A stretch of DNA of 26,177 nt from Bacteroidaceae bacterium (GTDB lineage Bacteria; Bacteroidota; Bacteroidia; Bacteroidales; Bacteroidaceae), in contig JAEDMP010000029.1 in NCBI GenBank assembly GCA_016302965.1, positions 1 to 26,177 of the forward strand, given 5' to 3'. Below the pieces are notes generated by a model. That model was not told the origin of the DNA. It searched no databases and was given only the letters and a program-made list of their open reading frames with translations. The translations under genes and the position numbers were made by a program. Shown here piece after piece: positions 1-8,254 of the stretch. Positions within the stretch are counted from its first letter, which is position 1. Each line of letters starts with the position of its first letter.

Positions 1-1011
1 CTCCGTGAGATACTCCGAGTTGATGAAGTGAATCACCGTTTTCTTGTCGTTATAAGTACCTGCCTGATAGAGACTCTCGCGAATGCTCTTATAGGCATCC
101 TGCAGGTCGTATTTGCCCACCAGTCCGATATGTACCTCCTCGGTGGCATGCTTGCGGCGCTCCAGGAAACTCTTCCATGGTCCCAGTGAGGGCTTCTCGC
201 CGATGGGCATGTTGAGCTTGCGCAGGATGGCCTCGTCGAGCCCTTGGTTCTGCATGTTCACGGGCACCTCATAGATGGAGGAGAGGTCTTCGCTCTGCAC
301 CACGCAGTCGAGGTCGACGTTGCAGAAGGAGGCAACCTTCTTGAGGATGCTCTCGTCGAGATGCTTCTCGGTTCTGAGCACGAGCACGTCGGGCTGGATG
401 CCCTGGCTCTGCAGTTCCTTCACGGAGTGCTGGGTGGGTTTGGTCTTCAGTTCGCCGGCAGCCTTGAGATAGGGCACGAACGTGAGGTGTACGCTCACGG
501 CATTCTTGCCCAGTTCCCATTTCATCTGGCGGATGGCCTCCAGGAAGGGGGCACTCTCAATGTCACCGATGGTGCCGCCAATCTCGGTAATCACGAAATC
601 GTAGTGATTCTTCTCTCCCAGCAGCTTGATGTTGCGTTTGATTTCGTCGGTAATATGTGGAACCACCTGGATGGTCTTGCCGAGATAGTCGCCCCGGCGT
701 TCCTTGTCGATGACGGCCTTGTAAATCCGGCCGGTTGTGAGCGAGTTGGCCTTGGTGGTCTGGATGCCCGTGAACCGTTCGTAGTGACCCAGGTCGAGGT
801 CGGTTTCCATACCGTCCACGGTCACGTAGCACTCACCGTGCTCGTAGGGGTTGAGCGTACCCGGGTCGATGTTGATGTAGGGGTCAAATTTCTGGATAGT
901 GATGTTGTAACCCCTTGCCTGAAGCAACTTACCGATTGAAGAGGAAATGATTCCCTTGCCAAGCGATGACACGACACCGCCAGTGACGAAGATGTACTTA
1001 GTTTCTGCCAC
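1..1011 (-). CDS. pyrG: CTP synthase, N-terminal part (cut by the left edge)
   Basis: Makes CTP from UTP, ATP and glutamine in the cytoplasm, the last step of pyrimidine nucleotide synthesis. The visible 337 codons cover the whole amidoligase (synthetase) domain and the start of the glutaminase domain; the full family length is about 535 residues, so the rest lies outside the window. Diagnostic motifs are the N-terminal GGVVSSLGKGI loop that binds ATP, FDPYINIDPGTLNPYEHGE, HYERF and EIGGTIGDIES; the glutaminase domain begins near LVGKYDLQDAYKS. The start is GTG (1011-1009): the frame is closed by TGA at 1051-1053 and holds no ATG between that stop and MAETKYIFVTGG, so no better start exists. 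A consensus promoter lies 50-80 bases upstream. Identity is certain; only the 3' end is unseen. Confidence 0.97.
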   Translation of the reverse strand, partial: MAETKYIFVTGGVVSSLGKGIISSSIGKLLQARGYNITIQKFDPYINIDPGTLNPYEHGECYVTVDGMETDLDLGHYERFTGIQTTKANSLTTGRIYKAVIDKERRGDYLGKTIQVVPHITDEIKRNIKLLGEKNHYDFVITEIGGTIGDIESAPFLEAIRQMKWELGKNAVSVHLTFVPYLKAAGELKTKPTQHSVKELQSQGIQPDVLVLRTEKHLDESILKKVASFCNVDLDCVVQSEDLSSIYEVPVNMQNQGLDEAILRKLNMPIGEKPSLGPWKSFLERRKHATEEVHIGLVGKYDLQDAYKSIRESLYQAGTYNDKKTVIHFINSEYLTE

Positions 1012-1062
1012 GATAGTAAATTTTATATTTTGGTTTGTATTGATTGTCGCTCATACAAGGCG

Positions 1063-1094
1063 CAAAGTTAGTTATTTTTCTTCTAACTGACAAA
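1063..1094 (-). promoter_or_regulatory. Bacteroidetes-type promoter of pyrG
   Basis: On the minus strand TTTG (1094-1091) is followed after exactly 20 bases by TAACTTTG (1070-1063). This matches the Bacteroidetes primary-sigma consensus TTTG-N19-21-TAnnTTTG. Transcription would start near 1056, giving a leader of about 45 bases before the GTG. Confidence 0.8.
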
Positions 1095-1196
1095 TTTTTG
1101 CCTGCTTTTCGATGATTCTATGCCTTTCTGATGCCAGTTGTTTGTTTTTTATGATTTTTTTCTTTTTGTTTCCAACAGAAATCCAGCAGAAATGAT

Positions 1197-1204
1197 TAAC
1201 TTTG
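1197..1204 (+). promoter_or_regulatory. -7 box TAACTTTG touching the DUF3078 start
   Basis: TAACTTTG matches the Bacteroidetes -7 element and ends 5 bases before the ATG at 1210. The only nearby TTTG (1165-1168) is 28 bases upstream, too far for a standard -33 box. If used, the mRNA would have almost no 5' leader. It could also be a chance match inside a longer leader. Confidence 0.4.
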
Positions 1205-1209
1205 CAACC

Positions 1210-2535
1210 ATGAAAACAATTCATACTAACCCGCTCCTGCATATCCTGGCCGCGGCTGTGCTGCTTCTTGCCTCTTCAACCACTATTCAGGCGGCCAAAC
1301 GACATACCGTCAAGAAACAACAACCGGTAGACTCCATGGCATGGGTCAACCGATATGTGGACACGCTCAGTGTCATCCGCGACAGCATCTTCAGCCAGTC
1401 ACTACCTGCCACCCAACCCGACGACAGGCTCTACCAACTCTTCGTGCCCCTCACGTTCTACCATGCGCCCATCGCCAACCAGCTATCGTTGGACAAGGCC
1501 GACACGACGCTGCTCGCCGACAATGTAGATGATATGGAGGCACAGGTGGAGCGCACCCTTTTCCATATCTATCTCAACCGGCCAGAGCTGGTGAAGGGCA
1601 ACGAGACCCAACTACGTAAGTCGGGCACCCTCATCAAGCCACAGAAAAAACAGCTCAAGCAGGAGTTGGAACTCACTGAGCATACCGCCCTGCTGCCTGC
1701 CGAACCCACCGTGGCGCCCCAAGGACTGGTCATCAAGAAACCCAACTTCTGGTCGTTCTCGGGTGACCAGAACCTGCAGTTCCTGCAGAACTATGTAACC
1801 GACAACTGGTACAAGGGCGGTGAAAGCAACTATTCGATGGTGGGAAGTGTCACCCTGAATGCCAACTACAACAACAAGCAGAAGGTGAAATTTGAGAACA
1901 AACTCGAACTGAAACTTGGTTTCCAAACTTCCAGGGGGGACACCGTACATAAATATAAGACCAACGAAGACCTCATCCGATATACGGGAAAACTGGGTTT
2001 GCAAGCTGCCAAACAGTGGTACTATACGGTCCAACTGCTGGCCTACACCCAGTTCACACAGGGTTTGAAGAGCAACGACCACTATGTTTACTCCGATTTT
2101 ATGTCGCCCTTCAACCTCAACTTCGGTTTGGGTATGGATTATTCGGTCAAGACCAAGAACAACCGGCTCTCGGGTAGTGTCAACCTTTCGGTCCTCTCCT
2201 TCAACTTCAGGTATGTCGACCGGAAGAACCTGGCCTCGCGCTACAGCATACGAGGCAACAACCGTACCCGTGAGGACTTTGGTTCGCAGATCACGGCCGA
2301 CCTGAGGTGGAATATTTCAGACCAGGTGAACTGGCGCACCCGTTTCTATACCTATACCACCTACGAGAGTGTGCTGATGGAATGGGAAAACACCATCTCG
2401 TTGCGTGTGAGCAAGTATATCAGCGCCAATATCTTCCTCTATCCCCGTTTCGACGATTCTGCCAAGCGTGACGAAAAACTCGACTACTTCCAGTTCAAGG
2501 AGTACAGTTCGCTCGGCTTCTCCTATAATTTCTGA
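1210..2535 (+). CDS. DUF3078 outer-membrane beta-barrel protein
   Basis: Function unknown. A signal peptide is evident: MKTIHTNPLL, then a hydrophobic core (HILAAAVLLLASSTT) and IQA as a likely cleavage site. The mature protein has a spacer to about residue 175, then the DUF3078 region beginning NWYKGGESNYSMVGS, with alternating strands rich in Tyr, Asn and Trp. It ends in LGFSYNF; a terminal Phe is the usual barrel-assembly signal. From the ATG at 1210 it has 441 residues. In-frame ATGs at 1138 and 1192 would put extra residues before the signal peptide, so they are less likely. It is transcribed away from pyrG and converges on clpC. Family assignment rests on recognised motifs, not a search. 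Confidence 0.82.
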   Translation: MKTIHTNPLLHILAAAVLLLASSTTIQAAKRHTVKKQQPVDSMAWVNRYVDTLSVIRDSIFSQSLPATQPDDRLYQLFVPLTFYHAPIANQLSLDKADTTLLADNVDDMEAQVERTLFHIYLNRPELVKGNETQLRKSGTLIKPQKKQLKQELELTEHTALLPAEPTVAPQGLVIKKPNFWSFSGDQNLQFLQNYVTDNWYKGGESNYSMVGSVTLNANYNNKQKVKFENKLELKLGFQTSRGDTVHKYKTNEDLIRYTGKLGLQAAKQWYYTVQLLAYTQFTQGLKSNDHYVYSDFMSPFNLNFGLGMDYSVKTKNNRLSGSVNLSVLSFNFRYVDRKNLASRYSIRGNNRTREDFGSQITADLRWNISDQVNWRTRFYTYTTYESVLMEWENTISLRVSKYISANIFLYPRFDDSAKRDEKLDYFQFKEYSSLGFSYNF

Positions 2536-2551
2536 TGCCAGTACTGGCATC
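2534..2551. repeat. 18-bp perfect palindrome at the DUF3078 stop
   Basis: GATGCCAGTACTGGCATC reads the same on both strands and overlaps the TGA stop (2533-2535). It sits 9 bases before the larger palindromic terminator. It could be a protein-binding site or part of the transcript end structure. Confidence 0.6.
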
Positions 2552-2560
2552 TGTATATTA

Positions 2561-2608
2561 CGACAGAAAAAAAGCGGAAAAGAATTCTTTTCCGCTTTTT
2601 TTCTGTCG
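2561..2608. terminator. Bidirectional terminator between DUF3078 and clpC
   Basis: A 48-bp perfect palindrome with two 24-base arms (2561-2584 and 2585-2608). Each arm contains a run of A or T next to a GC-containing core (GCGGAAAAG / CTTTTCCGC), so the RNA forms a hairpin followed by a U-rich stretch in either direction. It directly abuts the clpC stop (TAA, 2611-2609) and lies 25 bases after the DUF3078 stop, as expected for two convergent genes sharing one terminator. Confidence 0.9.
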
Positions 2609-5185
2609 TTAATCTTCGTTATGTTCGTTGTCGACCATTGATTCGCAGGAATGGTTGCTGACGGTAATCTTGCCCTCTGCAACCCCGATAGTCACTTCGC
2701 CCTTCTGCAGTTCCTCGTTGACGATGCGGTCGCAGAGTTCATCCTCCAGGTAAGTCTGGATGGCACGCTTGAGCGGACGCGCACCAAACTGGACATCATA
2801 GCCCTTGGTGGCCACAAACTCTTTCGCCTCATCCGTAATCTGCAGCTGGTAACCCATGTTGCCCATGCGCTGGTAGAGTCCCCTCAGTTCCAGGTCGACG
2901 ATGCGCTTGATGGCATCGAGGTCGAGCTGGTCGAAGGTGATAATCTCATCCATACGGTTCAGAAACTCGGGCGAGAACTGCTTGCTCAATGCTTTGCGGA
3001 TGATGGAGTTGGCGTGCTCACGGTCCTGGGTTCCGAGCAGGCCAGCCTCGCTGGTATTGAAACCGATGCCACGGCCGAAATCCTTGAGCTGTCGGGTTCC
3101 CGCATTGCTGGTCATGATGATGACCGTATTGCGGAAATCCACCATGCGTCCGTTGCCGTCAGTGAGTCGTCCCTCGTCGAGCACCTGTAGCAGGAGGTTG
3201 AACACATTGCTGTGGGCTTTCTCCAACTCATCGAGCAAGACGATGGAGTAGGGGTGTCGGCGCACCCTTTCGGTGAGCTGTCCGCCCTCTTCATAGCCCA
3301 CATATCCCGGAGGCGCACCCACGAGTTTGGACACATTGAAACTCTCCGTAAACTCGCTCATGTCCACTCTGATCAGCGCATCCGACGAGCCGAACAACTG
3401 CTCGGCCAGTTTCTTGGCGAGATAGGTCTTGCCCACACCCGTCGGTCCGAGGAACATGAACACACCGATGGGACGGTTGGGCTCTCTCAGTCCGATGCGG
3501 TTGCGGCGGATGGCCTTCACCGTGGTCTCGATGGCTTTGTCCTGACCGATGACAGCTGCTTTCAGCGTGTCGCCCATGGTGCGCAGCCGCTCCATCTCCG
3601 AGGTCTCTATCCGCTGCACGGGGATGCCCGACATGACAGACACCACCTGTGCCACCTCGCTCTCGCTGATTTGCTGTTGGGTCTTCGACGACTCTTTCAG
3701 CCAGTTTTCCATCTCCATCTTCCGTTTCTGTTCGAGTGCGGTCTGTCGGTCACGGTAGGCGGCAGCCAGCTCAAAGTTCTGGTTTCTCACCGCCTCTTCC
3801 TTCAGATCCTTGACCCTGGCCAGTTGCCGGTCGAGTTCCACCACACTCTTCGGAGTCTGGAAATGCTGCAGATGGACATGCGAGCCCACCTCGTCGAGGG
3901 CGTCGATGGCCTTGTCGGGGAAATGGCGTTCGGTGATATACCGTTCTGTCAGATTGACACAAGCCTGCAAAGCCTCGTCAGAATAGCTCACGTGGTGATG
4001 ATGCTCATAGCGGCCCTTGATGTTATGCAGTATCTGCAGCGTTTCGTCTTGGGTGGTGGGTTCCACCATTACCTTCTGGAAACGGCGCTCCAAGGCTCCG
4101 TCCTTCTCGATAGACTTGCGGTATTCGTCGATGGTGGTGGCACCGATACACTGGATGGTGCCGCGTGCCAGCGCTGGTTTCAGGATATTGGCGGCATCCA
4201 TCGAACCCGGTGTGGAGCCGGCTCCGATGATGGTGTGTATCTCGTCGATGAAGAGGACAATCTGGGGATTCTTCTCCAGCTCGTTGATGAGCGCCTTGAT
4301 GCGCTCTTCAAACTGGCCTCTGTATTTGGTGCCGGCCACGAGTCCCGTCAGGTCGAGGTTCACGATGCGCTTGTTCTCAAACTGTGGCAGACAGTTTCTG
4401 CCGGCAATGAGTTGGGCGAGCCCCTCCACGATGGCACTCTTGCCCACTCCTGGCTCGCCGATGAGGATGGGGTTGTTCTTCTTGCGGCGTCCGAGAATCT
4501 CCATCACGCGCATAATTTCCGCCTTGCGCCCCACCACGGGGTCGAGCTTACCCTCGGCGGCTGCCTTGGTCAGGTCAACGCCAAACTTGTCGGTCACGGG
4601 TGTCCCTTTCTCCTTATTGTCTTTGGCCGCCGTTGTTTTGGGATTGTTGTTGCCGGGTTCCATGATGTTGCTGAACTCGTCTTCGTCGTCGGGCAAGTCA
4701 TATTCCATATCGGGAGTCTTTCGCTTGGTTTCTTTCAGCTCATTGTCTTTGCGCAGCATCATCAACACCTGTTCATAGTCCACATGCTGATTCTGCAGGG
4801 CTATCTTCGCCCTGTTGTTCACGGTGTCGTGCAGGATGGCCAGCAGCAGGTGCAGCTCGTTGACAGTGGAGGTGTGCTGCAGTCGGGCTTCCAGCACCGA
4901 GAGACGCAACAGGTTGTTGGCATCGTCGCCGAACTCCACCAGTTTGGGGTCTTTCGACATGTTGGATGTGTCGTAGTCGGTCGGTTCCGTTTCCAACTGT
5001 TGTTTGAGAGAGTCAACGTCCACGTTGATGTGTTTCAAGAGGTTTTTCACCTCATTGTCCTTCTGCTTGAGTATGCCCAGCATCAAGTGCTCCGCATGGA
5101 GTACTCTGCTATTGAGTCGGGCGGCTTCCTCACAGCCGTAGTTGATGATCTGTGATACGCTGTCTGAAAAATCACTTTTGAACAT
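2609..5185 (-). CDS. clpC: ClpC-type AAA+ unfoldase, ATPase partner of ClpP
   Basis: Unfolds protein substrates using ATP and feeds them into the ClpP peptidase in the cytoplasm. At 858 residues it has the full Hsp100 layout: two Clp_N repeats (about 1-145), an acidic linker with DDEDE, AAA+ module 1 with Walker A GEPGVGKS (243-250) and Walker B VLFIDEIH, a UvrB/C-like middle region (VELDRQLARVKDLKEEA) typical of ClpC rather than ClpB, AAA+ module 2 with GPTGVGKT and LLDELEKA, and the C-terminal D2 domain. GIGF in module 2 fits the IGF/LGF loop that docks ClpP. The start MFKSDFSDSV is standard. It lies 97 bases after addB on the same strand; I see no consensus promoter in that gap. Gram-positive partners such as McsB are not in the window. 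Confidence 0.95.
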   Translation of the reverse strand: MFKSDFSDSVSQIINYGCEEAARLNSRVLHAEHLMLGILKQKDNEVKNLLKHINVDVDSLKQQLETEPTDYDTSNMSKDPKLVEFGDDANNLLRLSVLEARLQHTSTVNELHLLLAILHDTVNNRAKIALQNQHVDYEQVLMMLRKDNELKETKRKTPDMEYDLPDDEDEFSNIMEPGNNNPKTTAAKDNKEKGTPVTDKFGVDLTKAAAEGKLDPVVGRKAEIMRVMEILGRRKKNNPILIGEPGVGKSAIVEGLAQLIAGRNCLPQFENKRIVNLDLTGLVAGTKYRGQFEERIKALINELEKNPQIVLFIDEIHTIIGAGSTPGSMDAANILKPALARGTIQCIGATTIDEYRKSIEKDGALERRFQKVMVEPTTQDETLQILHNIKGRYEHHHHVSYSDEALQACVNLTERYITERHFPDKAIDALDEVGSHVHLQHFQTPKSVVELDRQLARVKDLKEEAVRNQNFELAAAYRDRQTALEQKRKMEMENWLKESSKTQQQISESEVAQVVSVMSGIPVQRIETSEMERLRTMGDTLKAAVIGQDKAIETTVKAIRRNRIGLREPNRPIGVFMFLGPTGVGKTYLAKKLAEQLFGSSDALIRVDMSEFTESFNVSKLVGAPPGYVGYEEGGQLTERVRRHPYSIVLLDELEKAHSNVFNLLLQVLDEGRLTDGNGRMVDFRNTVIIMTSNAGTRQLKDFGRGIGFNTSEAGLLGTQDREHANSIIRKALSKQFSPEFLNRMDEIITFDQLDLDAIKRIVDLELRGLYQRMGNMGYQLQITDEAKEFVATKGYDVQFGARPLKRAIQTYLEDELCDRIVNEELQKGEVTIGVAEGKITVSNHSCESMVDNEHNED

Positions 5186-5282
5186 ATCTTGTTGTCTATT
5201 TTTGGATGGTCATGTTTGTTAGGAATGAAATCTTACGAGCAAAAGCCGTGCCATGCCGTCGGTTTCCGGCAGAAAAAAATGA

Positions 5283-8210
5283 CTATAGGCTGCAGAATTG
5301 CCTGAATGGGCAGTGTTCGCATCTCTTTTTGTCAGCCGTTGGCGTGAATGGAATGTCGGGATTGAACATCTCGTTGAGCAGCTGCTGGAACAGGTTCATG
5401 AACGTGTCGCTTTCCTCTCGGATGTCCCGCACCGGCTGTTTGTTGAGTTTCAGCGTGGGGTCTTTCTGCTCGCCCTGGGTATGCTGGATGAAGAGCAGGG
5501 CGGGGCTCACCGCCTCTTGTCGGCTGTTGTAGGTGGGCGACTCGCGCACGATGAGCGAGTAGAGGAATGCCTGCAGGTAATAGTTGCTGTGGCGTGAGAG
5601 GTTGGCGCTGTCGAAGATGTCTTCGGTGGAGCGCAGTCCCGTGGTGGCGTTGCTGCCCGTCTTGTAGTCGATGACCCTGATGCGGCTGCCCTCCCCGTCT
5701 GTGATGCGGTCGAGACGGTCGATATATCCGCCGATGATGGTGGTGAAGGCATGGGGGGTGCCGGGGTTGACGGTGAAGTTGCGGGTGACGCTGCATTCCA
5801 GTCCTTGAATCTCAAAGGGAGCCAGTTCCTGGTCGGCTTCGAGCAACCTTTCGAGATAGGTGAGGATGACCGACCTGTTGAGCAGTTGCAGTCCGCTGTA
5901 GTCGGGTGTGAATCCCTGGTCTTCATCCACCTTGAACAGACATTTCTTGAACGCTCTGTCCACAGCCGCTTCCAGTTCGGCCTTGGCGTTGCGCATCTCC
6001 TGCAGATGCTCTGTGTGCAGGGTGTTGCCATAGGCCTGCTGCAGCCTGCGGTAGACCCTTTCAGCCGCCTCATGGAAAATATTTCCGAAGTCCACCAGAT
6101 TGAATCCGTCGGGGTCGCTTTCGGGCTGTTCCTCGATGCCCAGCACGTAGTGGTAGTAGAACAGCAGCGGGCATCGCTGGTAGCGGTTGATGGCCGTTGG
6201 CGAGAGCAGCGGTCTCGCACTTTTCCCGTTGGCCGTGGCGGAGGGACGGAGGGCAAAGCGTCTGAGCAGGGCCTCCATGATTTGGGGCGATTTCTGGATG
6301 CTCTTGGCTGTGGTCTGAAGATGGGCTTGTCCGCTCTGCAGCACCTTCTGGCGGATGTGCTGTCCGCTCTCCACCATCAGTTGCAGCACAAACCGGCTCA
6401 TCTCTCCCGTCGCCCCGTTGTCGGTCGAGCGGTTGTAGACGATGGTGATATCCTCGGCGCGCTGCAGCAACCGGTAGAAGTAATAGGCATAGATGGCCAC
6501 CTTGTTGTCGATGGTGGTCAGTCCGTGGGCCTTTCGGATGCTGTAGGGAATGAACGAGGTGTCGTTCACCCCTTTGGGCATGTTGCCCTCGTTGCAGGAG
6601 AGCAGCAGCACGTGCCTGAAGTCGAGGTTGCGCGTCTCCAGCACACCCATGATCTGCAGTCCGATGGCCGGTTCGCCATGGAAGGGCACCGAGGTGGTCT
6701 GCATCAGTTGGGTGATGAGTCGCTGCAGGGTGTTGCTGTCGATGTTCAGGTCGCCCGCCTCCATCAGGTTGTACAACCGGTTGAGTATCGTAAACGTGCG
6801 GAAGGTGGCCTCCTGCAGGAAGGGGTCCTGGTCACCCGTGTCGGGCAGGTTCTTGCCCAGCAGTTTGATAATCTGTATGAGCCAGTGGCAGAACTCTTTG
6901 GCCGGTAGTGCATTCTTGTCTGTCCCGTTGAAACTGCCGAACAGCAGTTGCGTGCCTTCATCCACCCCCAGCTCTTGTTCTGACGGATAGTTCACCTTGG
7001 CGTCCATGTTGAATCGCTGGTAGAGTCGGGCACACTCGGGCGAGAGATAGTGGGCATAGGGGTGGCGCAGCAGCTTGTTGACGGCCGTCAGCCTGAAGCG
7101 TCTCTGTCGTGCCACATATCCGTTGGCATAGAGGGCGAACAGCGAGTGGAGCAGCGAGGAGAGCGGAGAGAGTTGCAGCGGATAGCCCGTGGTGATATTC
7201 ACCTTGTCGGCCTCTTCGGGCAGGCAGTGGACGATGGTGGGCAGCAGTTTCTCGTTGCAGAGCACGATGGCCGTCTGCTTGCCATCGTCAATCCGCTGGT
7301 TTTTTAGCAGCCATTGGCTGATGTATCGGGCCTGGATGTCCTCGGTGGATGCGGCGATGAGTTCCACCGATTTGGGTTCCTGCAGATGGCGGTAGATGTC
7401 GTCGCGGCTGTTGTCCAGTTCATTGGGGAAGTGTTGCAGATACTGCGAGATGTAGTGTCCGGCCTCGCTGCCCTTCATATAATAATGGTCGAAATCCCAG
7501 TAGAAATGTGCCTTTCCCTCCTGTTGCAGTCGCTTGAAGAGCTGCTGTTCAGCCTGTTGCACCACGTTGAATCCCACAAACAGGTAGTGCTCTTTGTCGA
7601 AATGCAGCTGTTCGTCGGTGGCCACCTTTCTGTATAGTGCTCCCTCGTATGCCAGCTGCTGTTTCTCCAGCCGTTGGTTGAAGTCGAGGTAGATGTCATG
7701 CAGATGCGACCAGAGGCTGAGGAACCGTCTTTTCATCTCGGTGATATGGCTCTCGTCAAAGCAGTGGAAGAAGCGTTTGAGCATGGCTTGCTGCTCGTCG
7801 TTGAGATAGGAGAGGTCATCCAGTGCATGGATGTCCGTGACATTGGCGAGCACCTTCGATGCGTCTGCCATGTTCTTGTCCATATCGTCAAAGTCGGCCA
7901 GCAGGAGAGTGCCCCAGGCCAGGAACCGGTCGAGGGTCTCCTTTGATCCTGTGCAGTGGCAGAAGGAGCGGTGCAGCTCGGCAATCAGTTTCAGCTGGTC
8001 GGCCACCTCCAGTTGGCTGTGGCTTCTGAACAGGTCGCTGATGGTGACATAGTCGGGGCTCCACACGGGTTTGCCTGCGGACTGGGCGAGCCATTCGTTC
8101 ATGAAGAGGCTGGCACGCTTGTTGGGGAAGACAACGGTCACAGCCGACAGGTCCGTACCGTATTTCTGCAGCATGTCTTCAGCCACGTATGCTAAAAAAC
8201 TCTTGTTCAT
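5283..8210 (-). CDS. addB: AddB-like nuclease subunit of the AddAB recombination complex
   Basis: Partner of AddA in processing double-strand DNA ends for RecA loading. The 975-residue protein has a helicase-like N-terminal part without a canonical Walker A (VVFPNKRASLF stands where the P-loop would be), a LLLSCNEGNMP motif in the middle, and a C-terminal PD-(D/E)XK nuclease: FHEAAERVY (His713), GGYIDRLD (Asp831) and VIDYKTG (Asp848, Lys850). Cys680 (RYQRCPLLF) together with C964-x2-C967-x5-C973 at the extreme C-terminus (CEHCPFRQFC) reproduces the four-cysteine 4Fe-4S staple of AddB. The start MNKSFLAYVAEDML is preceded by an A-rich stretch typical of Bacteroidetes. It begins 44 bases after addA, so co-transcription is likely. 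Local databases may call it a PD-(D/E)XK nuclease family protein. Confidence 0.88.
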   Translation of the reverse strand: MNKSFLAYVAEDMLQKYGTDLSAVTVVFPNKRASLFMNEWLAQSAGKPVWSPDYVTISDLFRSHSQLEVADQLKLIAELHRSFCHCTGSKETLDRFLAWGTLLLADFDDMDKNMADASKVLANVTDIHALDDLSYLNDEQQAMLKRFFHCFDESHITEMKRRFLSLWSHLHDIYLDFNQRLEKQQLAYEGALYRKVATDEQLHFDKEHYLFVGFNVVQQAEQQLFKRLQQEGKAHFYWDFDHYYMKGSEAGHYISQYLQHFPNELDNSRDDIYRHLQEPKSVELIAASTEDIQARYISQWLLKNQRIDDGKQTAIVLCNEKLLPTIVHCLPEEADKVNITTGYPLQLSPLSSLLHSLFALYANGYVARQRRFRLTAVNKLLRHPYAHYLSPECARLYQRFNMDAKVNYPSEQELGVDEGTQLLFGSFNGTDKNALPAKEFCHWLIQIIKLLGKNLPDTGDQDPFLQEATFRTFTILNRLYNLMEAGDLNIDSNTLQRLITQLMQTTSVPFHGEPAIGLQIMGVLETRNLDFRHVLLLSCNEGNMPKGVNDTSFIPYSIRKAHGLTTIDNKVAIYAYYFYRLLQRAEDITIVYNRSTDNGATGEMSRFVLQLMVESGQHIRQKVLQSGQAHLQTTAKSIQKSPQIMEALLRRFALRPSATANGKSARPLLSPTAINRYQRCPLLFYYHYVLGIEEQPESDPDGFNLVDFGNIFHEAAERVYRRLQQAYGNTLHTEHLQEMRNAKAELEAAVDRAFKKCLFKVDEDQGFTPDYSGLQLLNRSVILTYLERLLEADQELAPFEIQGLECSVTRNFTVNPGTPHAFTTIIGGYIDRLDRITDGEGSRIRVIDYKTGSNATTGLRSTEDIFDSANLSRHSNYYLQAFLYSLIVRESPTYNSRQEAVSPALLFIQHTQGEQKDPTLKLNKQPVRDIREESDTFMNLFQQLLNEMFNPDIPFTPTADKKRCEHCPFRQFCSL

Positions 8211-8254
8211 CCTTTTTTTCTTTGTTCTTTTTTTCTTGGTGGTCCGTGGTGGTC

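Noticed and set aside
3212..5155. Plus-strand open frame of 647 codons opposite clpC
   Set aside because: Antisense shadow of an unmistakable ClpC; no recognisable domain and a His/Leu/Val-rich composition.
5751..6908. Plus-strand open frame of 385 codons opposite addB
   Set aside because: Antisense shadow of the AddB coding sequence, with no family motif or start context.
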